A stretch of DNA of 64,000 nt from CAWKDG01 sp963848355. Its GTDB lineage: Bacteria; Actinomycetota; Acidimicrobiia; Acidimicrobiales; UBA8190. Under the pieces are notes generated by a model, which saw nothing but the letters and a program-made list of their open reading frames with translations, was not told the DNA's origin and did no database searches. Below are positions 18,490-27,330 of the stretch, in pieces. Position numbers and translations under genes: made by a program. Location: contig CAWKDG010000012.1 in NCBI GenBank assembly GCA_963848355.1, positions 496,001-560,000 of the forward strand, read 5' to 3'. Every line of letters starts with the position of its first letter. Within the stretch, counting starts at the first letter, position 1.

Positions 18490-18518
18490 CGATCAACTGG
18501 TATCCACTAGAGGGTCAA
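18490..18518 (-). promoter_or_regulatory. Possible promoter of the giant gene
   Basis: In the minus sense TTGACC is followed after 17 nt by TGATCG. The -35 match is good and the -10 match is poor. If used, transcription would start downstream of the TTG at 18496, which favours the GTG start at 18391. Confidence 0.25.
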
Positions 18519-18686
18519 CTTACGGACAACCCCCTGCTCCAACCGTTGACGTCCAACCGTTCGCGATCGTCGAGGCGTGCGAAAATCAAGTCGAGATGAC
18601 GAATGGGCCCTGATCCGTCAGCCCGCCCGAACCCAATGGGAGCTTCTCGCTCGACGGACCGGTCGCAACGGTCCGTCGGCTGACCC

Positions 18687-19220
18687 TTATGTGAGGACTT
18701 CCACCCTCACGGTCCACTTGCAGGCGGTCGTCACTTTGAGATTGAACGTGCCGGTGTCGTAATTGCGGTCGATACCGGCTGTTCCCGGTCCCGCCGGCTC
18801 GGTCACACCGCCATCGGTGGTGTTGGCGGCGGAACCGTGGCCCACAACCGTGATCCCGAAGGTCCCCGTCTTGGCGGGGGCAGGACACCCGTAATACACC
18901 CAGTCGATGTCCCATTCCTTGGCCTGGGAGGACACATTGAAATTGCCCAACGTGGCTGGACCAGTGCCCGTGTGAACCTCAGAGACCGAAAAGGGAACGG
19001 TGGCCGGCGTTGTCGCAGGAGGCGCAGGGGCCGTCGTGGTGCTGTCGGTCGGAGCCTTCGTGGTGCTCGAGCCCGTTGATGCGACAGTGGACGTCGTGGA
19101 CTTGGCCCCTGAACCCTTGTCACTGCCACAGGCGGCAAGCATCAACCCGGCCGCCACAATGACAAGCAGCACCGTGCCAGACCGACGAAGACGTCGAGTG
19201 CGATTCTGATCGTGCCTCAC
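18687..19220 (-). CDS. Secreted lipoprotein, Ser/Thr-rich
   Basis: 177 residues from the GTG at 19220, chosen because GGGAG lies about 8 nt upstream and the start gives a normal lipoprotein signal: basic RHDQNRTRRLRR, a hydrophobic stretch, then the lipobox LAAC (Cys at about residue 31). The frame stays open a further 34 codons upstream without a better site. After the lipid-attached Cys comes a ~45-residue Ser/Thr/Ala/Pro linker, then a ~95-residue globular part with two Cys and many beta-type residues. No known domain was recognised. It should sit on the outer face of the cytoplasmic membrane. It is transcribed in the same direction as the giant gene, with about 300 bp between them. Confidence 0.75.
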   Translation of the reverse strand: MRHDQNRTRRLRRSGTVLLVIVAAGLMLAACGSDKGSGAKSTTSTVASTGSSTTKAPTDSTTTAPAPPATTPATVPFSVSEVHTGTGPATLGNFNVSSQAKEWDIDWVYYGCPAPAKTGTFGITVVGHGSAANTTDGGVTEPAGPGTAGIDRNYDTGTFNLKVTTACKWTVRVEVLT

Positions 19221-19359
19221 GTAACCCGCTCCCTTACGCGTCCACGGACGAACACCGTCCAGTCCCCGGGCCAAAGAGTTCATTCTAGAACGCCGACACC
19301 CTCTGATTGTCCCAACGGACACACATTTTTCTCCTCTTTCAAAACGCTCGTCGACGAAG

Positions 19360-19686
19360 TCAGTCGGGACGACGGTTTGCTGGCAGGCGCGTAAGGAGAT
19401 CGGACAGGATCGGTTTGGCCTCTGAAGGAACCTCGATGTGAAGACGTGATTCGATTCCGTCCAGTTCGATCGAGAACTGGAAGAAAGAACAACAGGTCTT
19501 CTCGCGTTCGGCCAGATCGGTCGCCGTCAACAGCACGTCGCTCCCTCCGATGAGGATCAAGGTGACACTGTTCGTCTCTGTTTCGACCCACTTCACGCCG
19601 GTTGAGAGAAAGGTCTCCCATTCAGCCAATCGACCGATGGCCGCATCGGCGGTAAGGGTGCAAGCGATCGGAACCCTGGTCACCAC
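19360..19686 (-). CDS. Small CC-motif protein of unknown function
   Basis: 108 residues (GTG start; a second GTG is the next codon). The middle carries EREKTCCSFFQFSIELDG followed by a beta strand and a LSDLLTRL helix. This resembles the small family, also found as a tail on some MerR/ArsR-like metal regulators, with a conserved acid-x-x-x-CC-x-F/FxF signature. The Cys pair could bind a metal or sense redox state; that is inference. The gene is 46 bp downstream of the small membrane-protein gene, on the same strand, so the two may be co-transcribed. No DNA-binding part is present here. Confidence 0.6.
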   Translation of the reverse strand: MVTRVPIACTLTADAAIGRLAEWETFLSTGVKWVETETNSVTLILIGGSDVLLTATDLAEREKTCCSFFQFSIELDGIESRLHIEVPSEAKPILSDLLTRLPANRRPD

Positions 19687-19732
19687 AGGATTCTCTCATC
19701 CGTTGTCGCCGCCGATAGCTGATTCGCCAGGA

Positions 19733-19960
19733 TCACGAACCCCCATGGAGCTCCGTCCGGGCGATGGACCAACGACGGAGGGCGACCAGCGTCCAGATTG
19801 CCTCGACGGCCCCGAAGGGCCAGGTCCCGGACAGAAACCCGTAACTGCTCGAGAGGGCGCAGCCGACGGCGAAGGCCAGGACGAAGAGGGGGCCCTGTTT
19901 CTCGAAGAGATACATGAGCATCATGAAGCTGAGCGCCAGAACGCCGTAGGTGGTGACCAT
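19733..19960 (-). CDS. Small integral membrane protein
   Basis: 75 residues with an ATG start and two or three hydrophobic segments (about residues 4-18, 24-42 and 46-60), containing FVLAFAVGCALSSSYGFLSG and ending in a basic tail. It looks like the short actinobacterial membrane proteins of unknown function with an AxGCALSSxYGFLxGxWPFG core. Codon use and the hydrophobic pattern favour this frame over the overlapping longer one. It lies between a prepilin gene and the CC-motif gene, all on the minus strand. No role can be assigned. Confidence 0.65.
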   Translation of the reverse strand: MVTTYGVLALSFMMLMYLFEKQGPLFVLAFAVGCALSSSYGFLSGTWPFGAVEAIWTLVALRRWSIARTELHGGS

Positions 19961-20075
19961 CGTTCCAGTCTGCTACCTGGCGGGGCGGATCGACCGATAC
20001 ATCATTCCCGAGCAGGTCATGCTGGCCTCCAACCGGACTGGCCCGGGGAATCTCAGCCACCGCCTTCTCGAGTTG

Positions 20076-20705
20076 TCACGAAACCACGTTGGGGTCGGAG
20101 CAAATTCCGGGATCAGTTTCGAAATTCAGGAGGTTCGTATCCGAAATTCCCAGAACATGTCCTGCGGTCACATTGTTGTCCATGGCTGCAGACGACGTGT
20201 TGATTGGGGCGCCTGAGTTCAAATACGGATATACGAACACCCCACCTTGGCCATCCGTGACAATTTGGTAGTGCTGAGTGGAGGGCAGCTGCCGCATGAA
20301 GGGCCCAACAACCTCGCCGTTCGGAGCCGTCCATGTGCCGTTGGGTGTCGATGGATCCCCAAGCAAACCGTAGGTGCCCGGAAGTTGCAGCGCCTGGAGC
20401 TGGGTTGTCAATCCCCAGACTTGTCCCTGGTTTGGAAGCGGCTGCGGGTTAGGGTTAGTGGTTGGGTTAGCCGGCACCTGTAACGCGGTGGCCCCGGGGA
20501 ACACGCCCACCAACGCCTTGTACTCCTCCAAGGCAGTGCCGAATGCCTTTGCGTCCGAGGAGCAAGAAGCTGACAGGCTATTGGTTCGGGTAGCGCCGAC
20601 TGTGAAAGCAACGATCCCAGCTAGGACGGCCAGAATGATGATCACGAGGAGAAGCTCGAACAGGGTGAAACCCCCATCGCTTCTCTGATTCATTCGTCCT
20701 TTCAT
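20076..20705 (-). CDS. Type IV prepilin / pseudopilin, first paralogue
   Basis: 209 residues. The short leader ends in the class III prepilin site G|FTLFELL, with Phe at +1 and Glu at +5, followed by the usual hydrophobic alpha-1 segment (about residues 12-35). Prepilin peptidase would cut after the Gly, and the protein would assemble through the hydrophobic helix. The globular part has SCSSDAKAF, a YKALVGVFPG element, a GTYGLLGD turn and a final HYQIVTDGQGGVFVYP segment. The same order of motifs occurs in the prepilin at 24649, so the two are paralogues. This copy is divergent from the pilB operon, with 790 bp between them. Start at the ATG 20705, preceded by a G-rich tract; a second ATG lies four codons in. 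Confidence 0.85.
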   Translation of the reverse strand: MKGRMNQRSDGGFTLFELLLVIIILAVLAGIVAFTVGATRTNSLSASCSSDAKAFGTALEEYKALVGVFPGATALQVPANPTTNPNPQPLPNQGQVWGLTTQLQALQLPGTYGLLGDPSTPNGTWTAPNGEVVGPFMRQLPSTQHYQIVTDGQGGVFVYPYLNSGAPINTSSAAMDNNVTAGHVLGISDTNLLNFETDPGICSDPNVVS

Positions 20706-21495
20706 ATCCCCCCCGGCACCACTCGTCGCTTCGCCTCAATCGCATTTCCACGACGAATAGCCGAAGAAGGATCGGAAGTACGATTCTCGTAGACCGCTGA
20801 CGTCAGGCGAGCTCGCGATTACTCTGCAAGATCCTCCTCATACCGTGAGCAATGGGACCTCAAATCTCTCCCAACGAGGGCTGGTGGGTCGACAAATCGC
20901 CTCTGTCGTCGTCCGCTCCGATCTCGCCCCTTCGTGCCGGCGGTCCGTCGACGGCTCGTTATCGACCCCGCACCGTGCTCACATTGACCTTTGTCGCCGC
21001 CAGGTGACCCAAAACAAGCTGCCGGGATGAGAGCGACAACGAGCCACAACACCACCCCCGCACACTGCCTTTCACCAGCCCGAGTAGTCCGAGAGGTCCC
21101 CGAGAGTTACCGCGTCGATGCGAAGTGACTCGGTGGATACCTCGAACTTCGAGGAGCAGACGCAGATCCTAAGCGCCTCGATAAGGAGCTCTGACGGCAA
21201 CAGACCCCTGGTCGCGGGCAAATTCGAAGGAACGGAAGAGAATTTGGGGGGCCTCTGGCATTCACGAGTTGGCCAAGAGTTGAGACCTCATAGGGCCCCA
21301 AGTGACGCTCAACGATCACTATGACCGCCGTGACCAGAAGCACAAGTGGCGTCCAGACACACGTACACGGGGCAAGAACCGGCATTTCCCGCCTCAGCCG
21401 AAGCACTGAAGTGTTGACGATGCGCACCGAGGTGGGCTTACGGCGCTCCGGCGCGAGTGCCCAGGCCCCAACTCGGAGTGGAGAGGAGTGAGGGG
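20706..21495. other. 790-bp divergent intergenic region between prepilin and pilB
   Basis: No convincing gene. Short open frames exist, one with a hydrophobic stretch (21107-21427, minus), but none combines a ribosome site with protein-like composition. The region must hold divergent promoters for the prepilin (minus) and the pilB operon (plus). Confidence 0.5.
21414..21442 (+). promoter_or_regulatory. Possible promoter of the pilB operon
   Basis: TTGACG at 21414-21419, a 17-nt spacer, then CTTACG at 21437-21442. The -35 box is good and the -10 box weak; position about 55 nt before the pilB start is reasonable. Confidence 0.3.
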
Positions 21496-23274
21496 GTGGG
21501 TGTCTCTATGAAACTGCGTAAAGAAAGTGCGACGGACTCGGGAACGTCCAAGCCTGATCCCACCACTCGGGACGATCGCCAATCAAAGAAGGGATCCGAA
21601 GGCCAGAGGATGCTCGGCGAGCTCCTGGTGGGAGCTCAACTCATCAGCCAGGCCCAGCTCGCCGAGGCACTTCTTCAGCAATCGACGACCGGAAAGCGAA
21701 TCGGAACTCTTCTCGTCGAGGAGGGAGCCCTCGACGAGCGTGCTTTGGCCCGCGCTCTATCGGACCAGCTGAAGATTCCTTTTGTCGATCTTTCCCAACA
21801 GACACCCTCAGCCGAAGCCATCGCCTTGCTGCCAGAAGGAGTGGCTCGAGCCAATGTCGCCATTCCCATCGACTTCGACGACAAGAGCGTCACCGTGGTG
21901 GTCGCCGACCCGAACGACGAAACCCAGGAACGCTTGTCTGCTGCCACTCGCCGCCAAGTGCATCTTGTCATCGCTCCTCCTTCCGACGTCCAACGAGCCA
22001 TCGAAGCCGCGTACCGGGCTCTCAGCAATATCGAAGGGTACGTCCGACACTTTGCGGAATCGGACACCAGCCGGCGCGCACCAGACGCATCGGCTACCGC
22101 TGTCATCGCTGACGACGCTCCAGTCGTGCAGGTGGTCAATCTGCTAATCACTCAAGCTCTGCGCGATCGGGCATCGGATATCCACCTGGAACCTCAGGAC
22201 AAACAGCTAAGGGTCCGATTCCGTATCGACGGTGCTCTGCATGACACTGTCGACTTGCCAATGGGAATGGCCCCAGCGATCGTGAGTCGTCTCAAGATCT
22301 TGGCTGGGATGAACATCGTCGAAAGACGGCGCCCACAGGACGGGCAGATCACGATGGAGATCGACGGCCGTGAGATCGACATTCGCGTCGCAACTGTCGC
22401 CACGATCTGGGGCGAAAAATGCGTCCTCCGTGTCCTAGACAAGAGCCGCTCCTTGTATCGCATGGGCGATCTCGGGATGCCTCCAGCTACCCACCAGCAG
22501 TTCGCCCGTCACATTCGGGCTCCGTTTGGCATGGTCCTCTGCGCCGGCCCGACAGGAAGTGGCAAGACCACGACACTCTATGCGGCGCTCAGTGAGATCG
22601 ATGATCCGAGCCGGAACATCATGACGATTGAAGACCCGGTCGAATACGTCTTTCCCTCGATCAATCAGATCCAGACCAACGAGCAGGCCGGTCTCACCTT
22701 CGCCGACGGCCTCAAGTCGATCCTGCGCCAAGACCCTGACGTCATCCTGGTCGGAGAGATTCGGGACGTCGAGACGGCCCGCATCGCCGTGCAGTCAGCT
22801 CTCACGGGACACTTTGTGCTCTCGTCTCTGCACGCCACCGATTCCGCCGCCGCCCTCCATCGCTTCCTGGACATGGGCATCGAGTCCTTTCTGATCGCTT
22901 CCTCAGTGGTGGCCGTTGTGAGCCAACGTCTCGTGCGCCGCATATGTCAGCGATGCAAAACCACCTACCACCCGAAGGACGAGGAGATCGCCTTTTTCGA
23001 AGAAGGTGGCGGGGAGGCCAAGGAAGAGTTCTGGCACGGTCTCGGATGCAACTTCTGCGCTGGCACGGGCTACGAAGACCGCATCGGCGTCTATGAGATC
23101 ATGCGTCTCTCCCCCGAGCTCAAGCGATTGATCGTCGGCTGGGCCACCCAGGAGGAGCTGCAACGCATGGCCATCTCCCAGGGCATGCGGACCCTGAAAG
23201 ATGAAGCAATCCGTCTGATCACCGAAGACGTGACGACCATTTCCGAAGTCGTTCGATCGATCTACGCAATCTGA
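21496..23274 (+). CDS. pilB: Type IV pilus assembly ATPase PilB (GspE family)
   Basis: 592 residues from the GTG at 21496, picked because GGAGAGGAG lies 7 nt upstream; an ATG four codons later (21508) is also possible. It is the cytoplasmic ATPase that drives pilus extension. An N-terminal MshEN-type domain (LGELLVGAQLISQAQLAEAL, LLVEEGALDE) is the kind that can bind c-di-GMP in other PilB/MshE proteins. It is followed by the GspE core: Walker A GPTGSGKTTT near residue 352, Asp box, Walker B ILVGEIRD, and His box LHATDSAA. A zinc site of two CxxC pairs (CQRC near 484, CNFC near 518) completes the family pattern. It is first in a plus-strand run with pilC (15 bp apart) and the pilin genes. No missing catalytic residue was seen. 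Confidence 0.95.
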   Translation: MGVSMKLRKESATDSGTSKPDPTTRDDRQSKKGSEGQRMLGELLVGAQLISQAQLAEALLQQSTTGKRIGTLLVEEGALDERALARALSDQLKIPFVDLSQQTPSAEAIALLPEGVARANVAIPIDFDDKSVTVVVADPNDETQERLSAATRRQVHLVIAPPSDVQRAIEAAYRALSNIEGYVRHFAESDTSRRAPDASATAVIADDAPVVQVVNLLITQALRDRASDIHLEPQDKQLRVRFRIDGALHDTVDLPMGMAPAIVSRLKILAGMNIVERRRPQDGQITMEIDGREIDIRVATVATIWGEKCVLRVLDKSRSLYRMGDLGMPPATHQQFARHIRAPFGMVLCAGPTGSGKTTTLYAALSEIDDPSRNIMTIEDPVEYVFPSINQIQTNEQAGLTFADGLKSILRQDPDVILVGEIRDVETARIAVQSALTGHFVLSSLHATDSAAALHRFLDMGIESFLIASSVVAVVSQRLVRRICQRCKTTYHPKDEEIAFFEEGGGEAKEEFWHGLGCNFCAGTGYEDRIGVYEIMRLSPELKRLIVGWATQEELQRMAISQGMRTLKDEAIRLITEDVTTISEVVRSIYAI

Positions 23275-23289
23275 GGCCTAGGTACCCCA

Positions 23290-24498
23290 ATGCCGAAGTT
23301 CAAATTCACAGCGACCAGCCCTGACGGCGCCACGGTCAGCGGACTGGAGAACGCCCTGACTGTGGGGATGGCTCGGCGCGCTCTGCTGGCCAAGGATCTC
23401 GCGCCCGTCGACGTTCGGGAGAAGAAGAGTCTTCTTACGTTCGAGATCACAAAAAAGAAGGTCAAGCGTCGCGAGCTCATGCACTTTTCTCGACAGATGG
23501 CCGTCTTCATGAGAGCTGGCATTCCGGTCCTGGAGTCAATGGAGGTCATGACAGACGAGGTCGGCGACAAGGTCTTCCAGCGCGTCTTGGCCGAAATGTC
23601 CGAGTCACTGCGCGCCGGAGAGACGTTTGCGGGGGCCGCCGACGAGCATCCCGAAGCCTTCCCGCCCTATTACTTGGGAATCCTCCGGTCGGCCGAGATG
23701 ACCGGCAACCTCGACGTCGTACTCGACCAGCTCGCCGAGTACATCGAACGCGACGTCGAAGCCAAGCGAAAGGTAACCTCAGCCCTTCTCTATCCCGCAA
23801 TCGTCATGGCACTGGCTGTGGTGGCCGTTGTCGTTATTGCAGGTTTTGTCCTGCCTCAGTTCAAGACCTTCTTCGCCTCGCTGGATGCCAAGCTCCCACT
23901 TCCGACCCGCATGCTGCTCTCCGTGGCGAATTTCGTCACCAATGACTGGTACGTCCTCGTCGCCGTCGTTGCGCTCGTCACCGGTGCTGCGGTGCTCCTC
24001 ACCGTGACGAGTCGCGGGCGCGAACTGCGCGACACAGCTCTTCTCCGAACGCCCTTCCTGGGCGACCTCATTACGACCGCGATTCTCGAGCGGTTCTGTC
24101 GCATTCTGTGCACGATGGTCGATGCCGGGGTCCCGATTCCAGACGCGCTACAGGTCACCGGGGACGCCACGGCCAACTCCGTCTTCAGGCGGGGCCTTGT
24201 CAATGCTCGGGAGGCGATGCTCAGGGGGGAAGGGCTTGCGGCCCCGCTCGCCGCCACCCAGCTCTTTCCCACAGCGGCCCGGCATATGTTCGTCGTCGGG
24301 GAAAGCACGGGAACGCTCGACGAACAACTGGGCTCGGCAGCCTCGTATTTCGACAAGGAACTCGAGTACAAGCTGAAGCATTTCACCAGTCTCTTCGAGC
24401 CTGCCGTCATCCTCTTCGTCGGTCTGGTCGTGGGCTTCGTCGCTATCGCCCTGGTGAGCGCGATGTACGGCATCTTCCGACAGGTCCACATCTCATGA
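23290..24498 (+). CDS. pilC: Type IV pilus inner-membrane platform protein PilC (GspF family)
   Basis: 402 residues, the normal length. A short N-terminal ~70-residue domain is followed by two T2SF repeats: one starting FSRQMAVFMRAGIPVLESM, with YxERDVEAKRKVTSALLYPAIV, and the second starting ERFCRILCTMVDAGVPIPDAL and ending in EYKLKHFTSLFEPAVILFVG. Membrane segments lie near residues 170-195, 215-240 and 370-395. The protein links the PilB motor to the growing pilus in the membrane. It starts 15 bp after pilB; the ribosome site is weak, consistent with coupling. Confidence 0.95.
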   Translation: MPKFKFTATSPDGATVSGLENALTVGMARRALLAKDLAPVDVREKKSLLTFEITKKKVKRRELMHFSRQMAVFMRAGIPVLESMEVMTDEVGDKVFQRVLAEMSESLRAGETFAGAADEHPEAFPPYYLGILRSAEMTGNLDVVLDQLAEYIERDVEAKRKVTSALLYPAIVMALAVVAVVVIAGFVLPQFKTFFASLDAKLPLPTRMLLSVANFVTNDWYVLVAVVALVTGAAVLLTVTSRGRELRDTALLRTPFLGDLITTAILERFCRILCTMVDAGVPIPDALQVTGDATANSVFRRGLVNAREAMLRGEGLAAPLAATQLFPTAARHMFVVGESTGTLDEQLGSAASYFDKELEYKLKHFTSLFEPAVILFVGLVVGFVAIALVSAMYGIFRQVHIS

Positions 24499-24648
24499 AG
24501 GTCTCGGCTGTCGAGTGGCATGAGGAGGATCGCTATTCGACCTGAAACGTTTCGACAAAGCATTAGAGCATTTCAGCAATCCATCGCGGTGCAATCGCAC
24601 GGTCGGCAAGTTTGCCGGCACTCAACCAAAAGGGGAAAAGGAACCATC

Positions 24649-25284
24649 ATGTGGGAACGAATGAGTGAAAAGAGGAACGAGGGGGGCTTCACTCTCATCG
24701 AACTCCTTATCGTCATCATCATCCTGGCCATTCTGGCGGCCATCGTGGTTTTCGCCGTTGGAAGCACGGGACAGAACGCCAAGACGGCGGCGTGCAACTC
24801 CGACGCCAAGACCTTCGAGACGGCGCTCGAGACGTATAAGGCGGAGGTCGGCTTCTACCCGGGTGACCCGAACCTGACGACGAACACGGGCGGTCCCGCG
24901 ATTCCCAACCAGGGACAGACGTGGGGGTCTGCCATCGCCATGACTCGAGCAGCAACTCTGAGTCCGATGACCACGATGCCGAACCCACCGGCGCCCGGAA
25001 ATGGCGTGTACGGCCTGTTGGGGGACAACGGCACGGAGGCGAATGGCGCATTGAACACTGCTTCGGATCCTGGTGGAAGCTGGATAGCCCCGAATGGTTC
25101 CACAATTGGCCCATTCCTGCGCACTCTCCCGCAATCGACGCACTACCAGATCTGGACCGACGGGCAGGGTGGAGTGTTCGTGTTCCCTCCTCCGTCAACG
25201 TATACGGTCAACCCATCAACGAGTTTCACGTCAGCCAACAACTTCGACATCACGCCGGGCATTTGCCAGACGGCTCCGGTATAA
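24649..25284 (+). CDS. Type IV prepilin, probable major pilin
   Basis: 211 residues from the ATG at 24649 with a good ribosome site (AAAAGGAACC). The frame is open upstream, but only this start gives a short 13-residue leader. The prepilin site is G|FTLIELL followed by a hydrophobic helix. The globular part has ACNSDAKTFETAL, YKAEVGFYPG, PNQGQTWG, GVYGLLGD and a HYQIWTDGQGGVFVFP end, in the same order as the divergent prepilin at 20076. A strong hairpin after the stop would enrich its short transcript, which is why I favour it as the major subunit; this is inference. Two inverted repeats lie in its 150-bp upstream region. Confidence 0.85.
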   Translation: MWERMSEKRNEGGFTLIELLIVIIILAILAAIVVFAVGSTGQNAKTAACNSDAKTFETALETYKAEVGFYPGDPNLTTNTGGPAIPNQGQTWGSAIAMTRAATLSPMTTMPNPPAPGNGVYGLLGDNGTEANGALNTASDPGGSWIAPNGSTIGPFLRTLPQSTHYQIWTDGQGGVFVFPPPSTYTVNPSTSFTSANNFDITPGICQTAPV

Positions 25285-25318
25285 GTCGAACGTCACCTCA
25301 GTAAGCGTGGAGCAGGCG

Positions 25319-25348
25319 GGGGATGGGTCCTTTCACGGACCCATCCCC
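25319..25348 (+). terminator. 12-bp perfect hairpin after the probable major pilin
   Basis: GGGGATGGGTCC (25319-25330), loop TTTCAC, then its exact complement (25337-25348). No U-tract follows, so it may act as a partial terminator or 3' stabiliser, giving more pilin than the minor pilins downstream. Confidence 0.75.
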
Positions 25349-25457
25349 ACGCTCCATCACATGTCAACCAAGTCATGATCGCAGAGAGGCGTCGGGACAT
25401 TACGGGGGATCGTCCGTCCGGTTATCTCCCGACCACCTGGAAACGAGGAGAACGGCC

Positions 25458-27323
25458 ATGAGGCCCTGGCGTCGAATGCACTCCAGAACGTCCGGAGTGA
25501 CAAGCCGTCCGAGGCTTCGTCCGCGACTGGCAGGTCAGGGGGGCGAGGAGGGGTTTACTCTCATCGAGCTCGTGGTCGTGATCATCATTCTTCCCATTGT
25601 TGTCAGTGGTATCGCCGCAGCGCTGATCGCGATACTCCAAAACGAAACGACCACGTTCAACAGGGTCGCTGACTCCGCCGATGCGCAACTGATCTCGGCC
25701 AACTTCGCTCGTGACGTCCAGAGTGCCGCTTTCGTCAGCACCAGCGGCTCAGCCTCGGCACCCGGTGGACAATGCTGGCCGACGACAGCCGCCAATTGGC
25801 CGTCAACTCCGCCAGCCGGTAGCGAACCCCTCCTCGGTCTTCAATGGGGTCAGACCATCACCCGAACTTTCACCGATGGCGAACTGACCAAGCACGGCGA
25901 TACCCTCACCTCCCCCTCCCAGGCAGACTTCACGCCCGCCGACCTGTACAGCTCGGTGACTGACACGCAGGGCTACATTCCCGCTAACGACACCGTCGTA
26001 TCGGTGACAGCCGGCGACACGACTTCGGTCGGGTTGCAACCGAACCCGGCCAGCGGAACCACCAACGACGACACCGTCACACTGACTCTCAAGAAGACCT
26101 GGGTCGCGTCGTATTGGTCTGTCCCCGTCACATCAGGTGCGAGTACGACATATGAGCTCGTACGCCAATTCTGCCTGACCAATAACGGTGGCATTGGTGG
26201 CGGAGGCTCGAAGTATCTCGGCAGTTCCATCGTGGCCCATGACCTTCCCGCCAACCAGGGCTCTGCCACGGTCACATGCGGCCCGAGCATCCCGGCATCG
26301 CAGTGCACTGCGAGCAGCCTGAGTTCCAATACCAATTGGCTCTCCACGGCAGGAGTCACCAGCATTTCCTTGTCGGCTGACGAGCCGGCCAGCGGTTACC
26401 AATTCAACCTGTCGGCATCACCGCGCAACTCAAACTTGAGCAGCCAAGGAGTATCCGGACTGCTTCTCACGGGCTCGGGGACCTCCCTCACTGAATCTCT
26501 CGATGACCGGCTGACCGTGAACGGGGATCTGGACTTCAACTCGTCGTCGGGGTCGGGCACGGGAGATTACACGTCGTCTCTGGCGATCAATCCCATCCCC
26601 GGACAGCCTGCGATCGCGGAGAACCAGTGCTCAAATTGCAGCGCGGTGATGTCATCCTTCCCACCAGGGACGGTAACGTGCGGCGCCAGCGCTCCTACAT
26701 CTCCGACTTGTCCCGCCACCGCGGCGCTCAGCGGACCCGTTTCCGTTCCCACCATCCCGCCACCGACAAGTCCAACGGCTTCCGGACCCGCAGGATCCTG
26801 CAGCAGCGGGCCGAATCCGACTTGTACGCCTGGGTACTATTCGTCACTTCTTGTTCTCGGAGGGAATGTCACATTCACATCGTCTGGGAACTACACGTTT
26901 GCCCAAGGGGTCCTGTTCAGTAGTGGCTCGACGGTCGATTTCGGCAGCGGTCAATACACGTTCATGGGAGGGCTCAGTGCTGCCAATGGCGTCACGCTCA
27001 ACGGCAGCGGTGTCTTCTTCTACCTTCCCGGTACCAGCTCGATGATCGTCGACGACCCAGGGGACAGTATGCAACTCTCGGCCGGGACCACCGGTCCTTA
27101 CGCAGGGGTTCTCATCGATCAACCCTCTACGAGCAGTCCAACCCTGGCCCTCGGTGGGGGGATCACGACCAACACCCTCGCCGGACTCGTCGACTCGCCG
27201 TACGCACAGGTATCCCTCGGCTCAACCGACGACACCTTCACCGTCGGATCTCTCATCGCATCAAGCCTCACGCTAGGCACATCTCCGGGAAACTCGAGCG
27301 TGACCGTGACGGTCGGGAGTTAA
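25458..27323 (+). CDS. Large minor pilin (PilW/PulJ-like) with adhesin-type C-terminal module
   Basis: 621 residues from the ATG at 25458, which has GAGGAGA upstream; an earlier in-frame start has none. Residues 30-60 hold the prepilin site G|FTLIELV and a hydrophobic helix. The middle (to about residue 330) is Ser/Thr-rich beta material with paired Cys. From about residue 350 comes a Gly/Ser-rich module with repeated strands such as NVTFTSSGNYTF, GVLFSSGSTVDF and GVTLNGSGVFFYL. This is the kind of beta-solenoid tail found on PilX/TadG-like tip proteins. I infer a pilus-tip or adhesive minor pilin. It is followed after 7 bp by the next pilin-like gene. Confidence 0.8.
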   Translation: MRPWRRMHSRTSGVTSRPRLRPRLAGQGGEEGFTLIELVVVIIILPIVVSGIAAALIAILQNETTTFNRVADSADAQLISANFARDVQSAAFVSTSGSASAPGGQCWPTTAANWPSTPPAGSEPLLGLQWGQTITRTFTDGELTKHGDTLTSPSQADFTPADLYSSVTDTQGYIPANDTVVSVTAGDTTSVGLQPNPASGTTNDDTVTLTLKKTWVASYWSVPVTSGASTTYELVRQFCLTNNGGIGGGGSKYLGSSIVAHDLPANQGSATVTCGPSIPASQCTASSLSSNTNWLSTAGVTSISLSADEPASGYQFNLSASPRNSNLSSQGVSGLLLTGSGTSLTESLDDRLTVNGDLDFNSSSGSGTGDYTSSLAINPIPGQPAIAENQCSNCSAVMSSFPPGTVTCGASAPTSPTCPATAALSGPVSVPTIPPPTSPTASGPAGSCSSGPNPTCTPGYYSSLLVLGGNVTFTSSGNYTFAQGVLFSSGSTVDFGSGQYTFMGGLSAANGVTLNGSGVFFYLPGTSSMIVDDPGDSMQLSAGTTGPYAGVLIDQPSTSSPTLALGGGITTNTLAGLVDSPYAQVSLGSTDDTFTVGSLIASSLTLGTSPGNSSVTVTVGS

Positions 27324-27330
27324 GAGCCCC

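Noticed and set aside
20447..20470. Telomere-like GGGTTAGGGTTA run
   Set aside because: It lies inside the prepilin gene and encodes an Asn-Pro repeat on the minus strand; only two units, no telomere context.
20819..21427. Short minus-strand frames with a hydrophobic stretch in the 790-bp gap
   Set aside because: No ribosome sites, the downstream sequence is Arg/Ser-rich, and no recognisable family; they look like chance frames.
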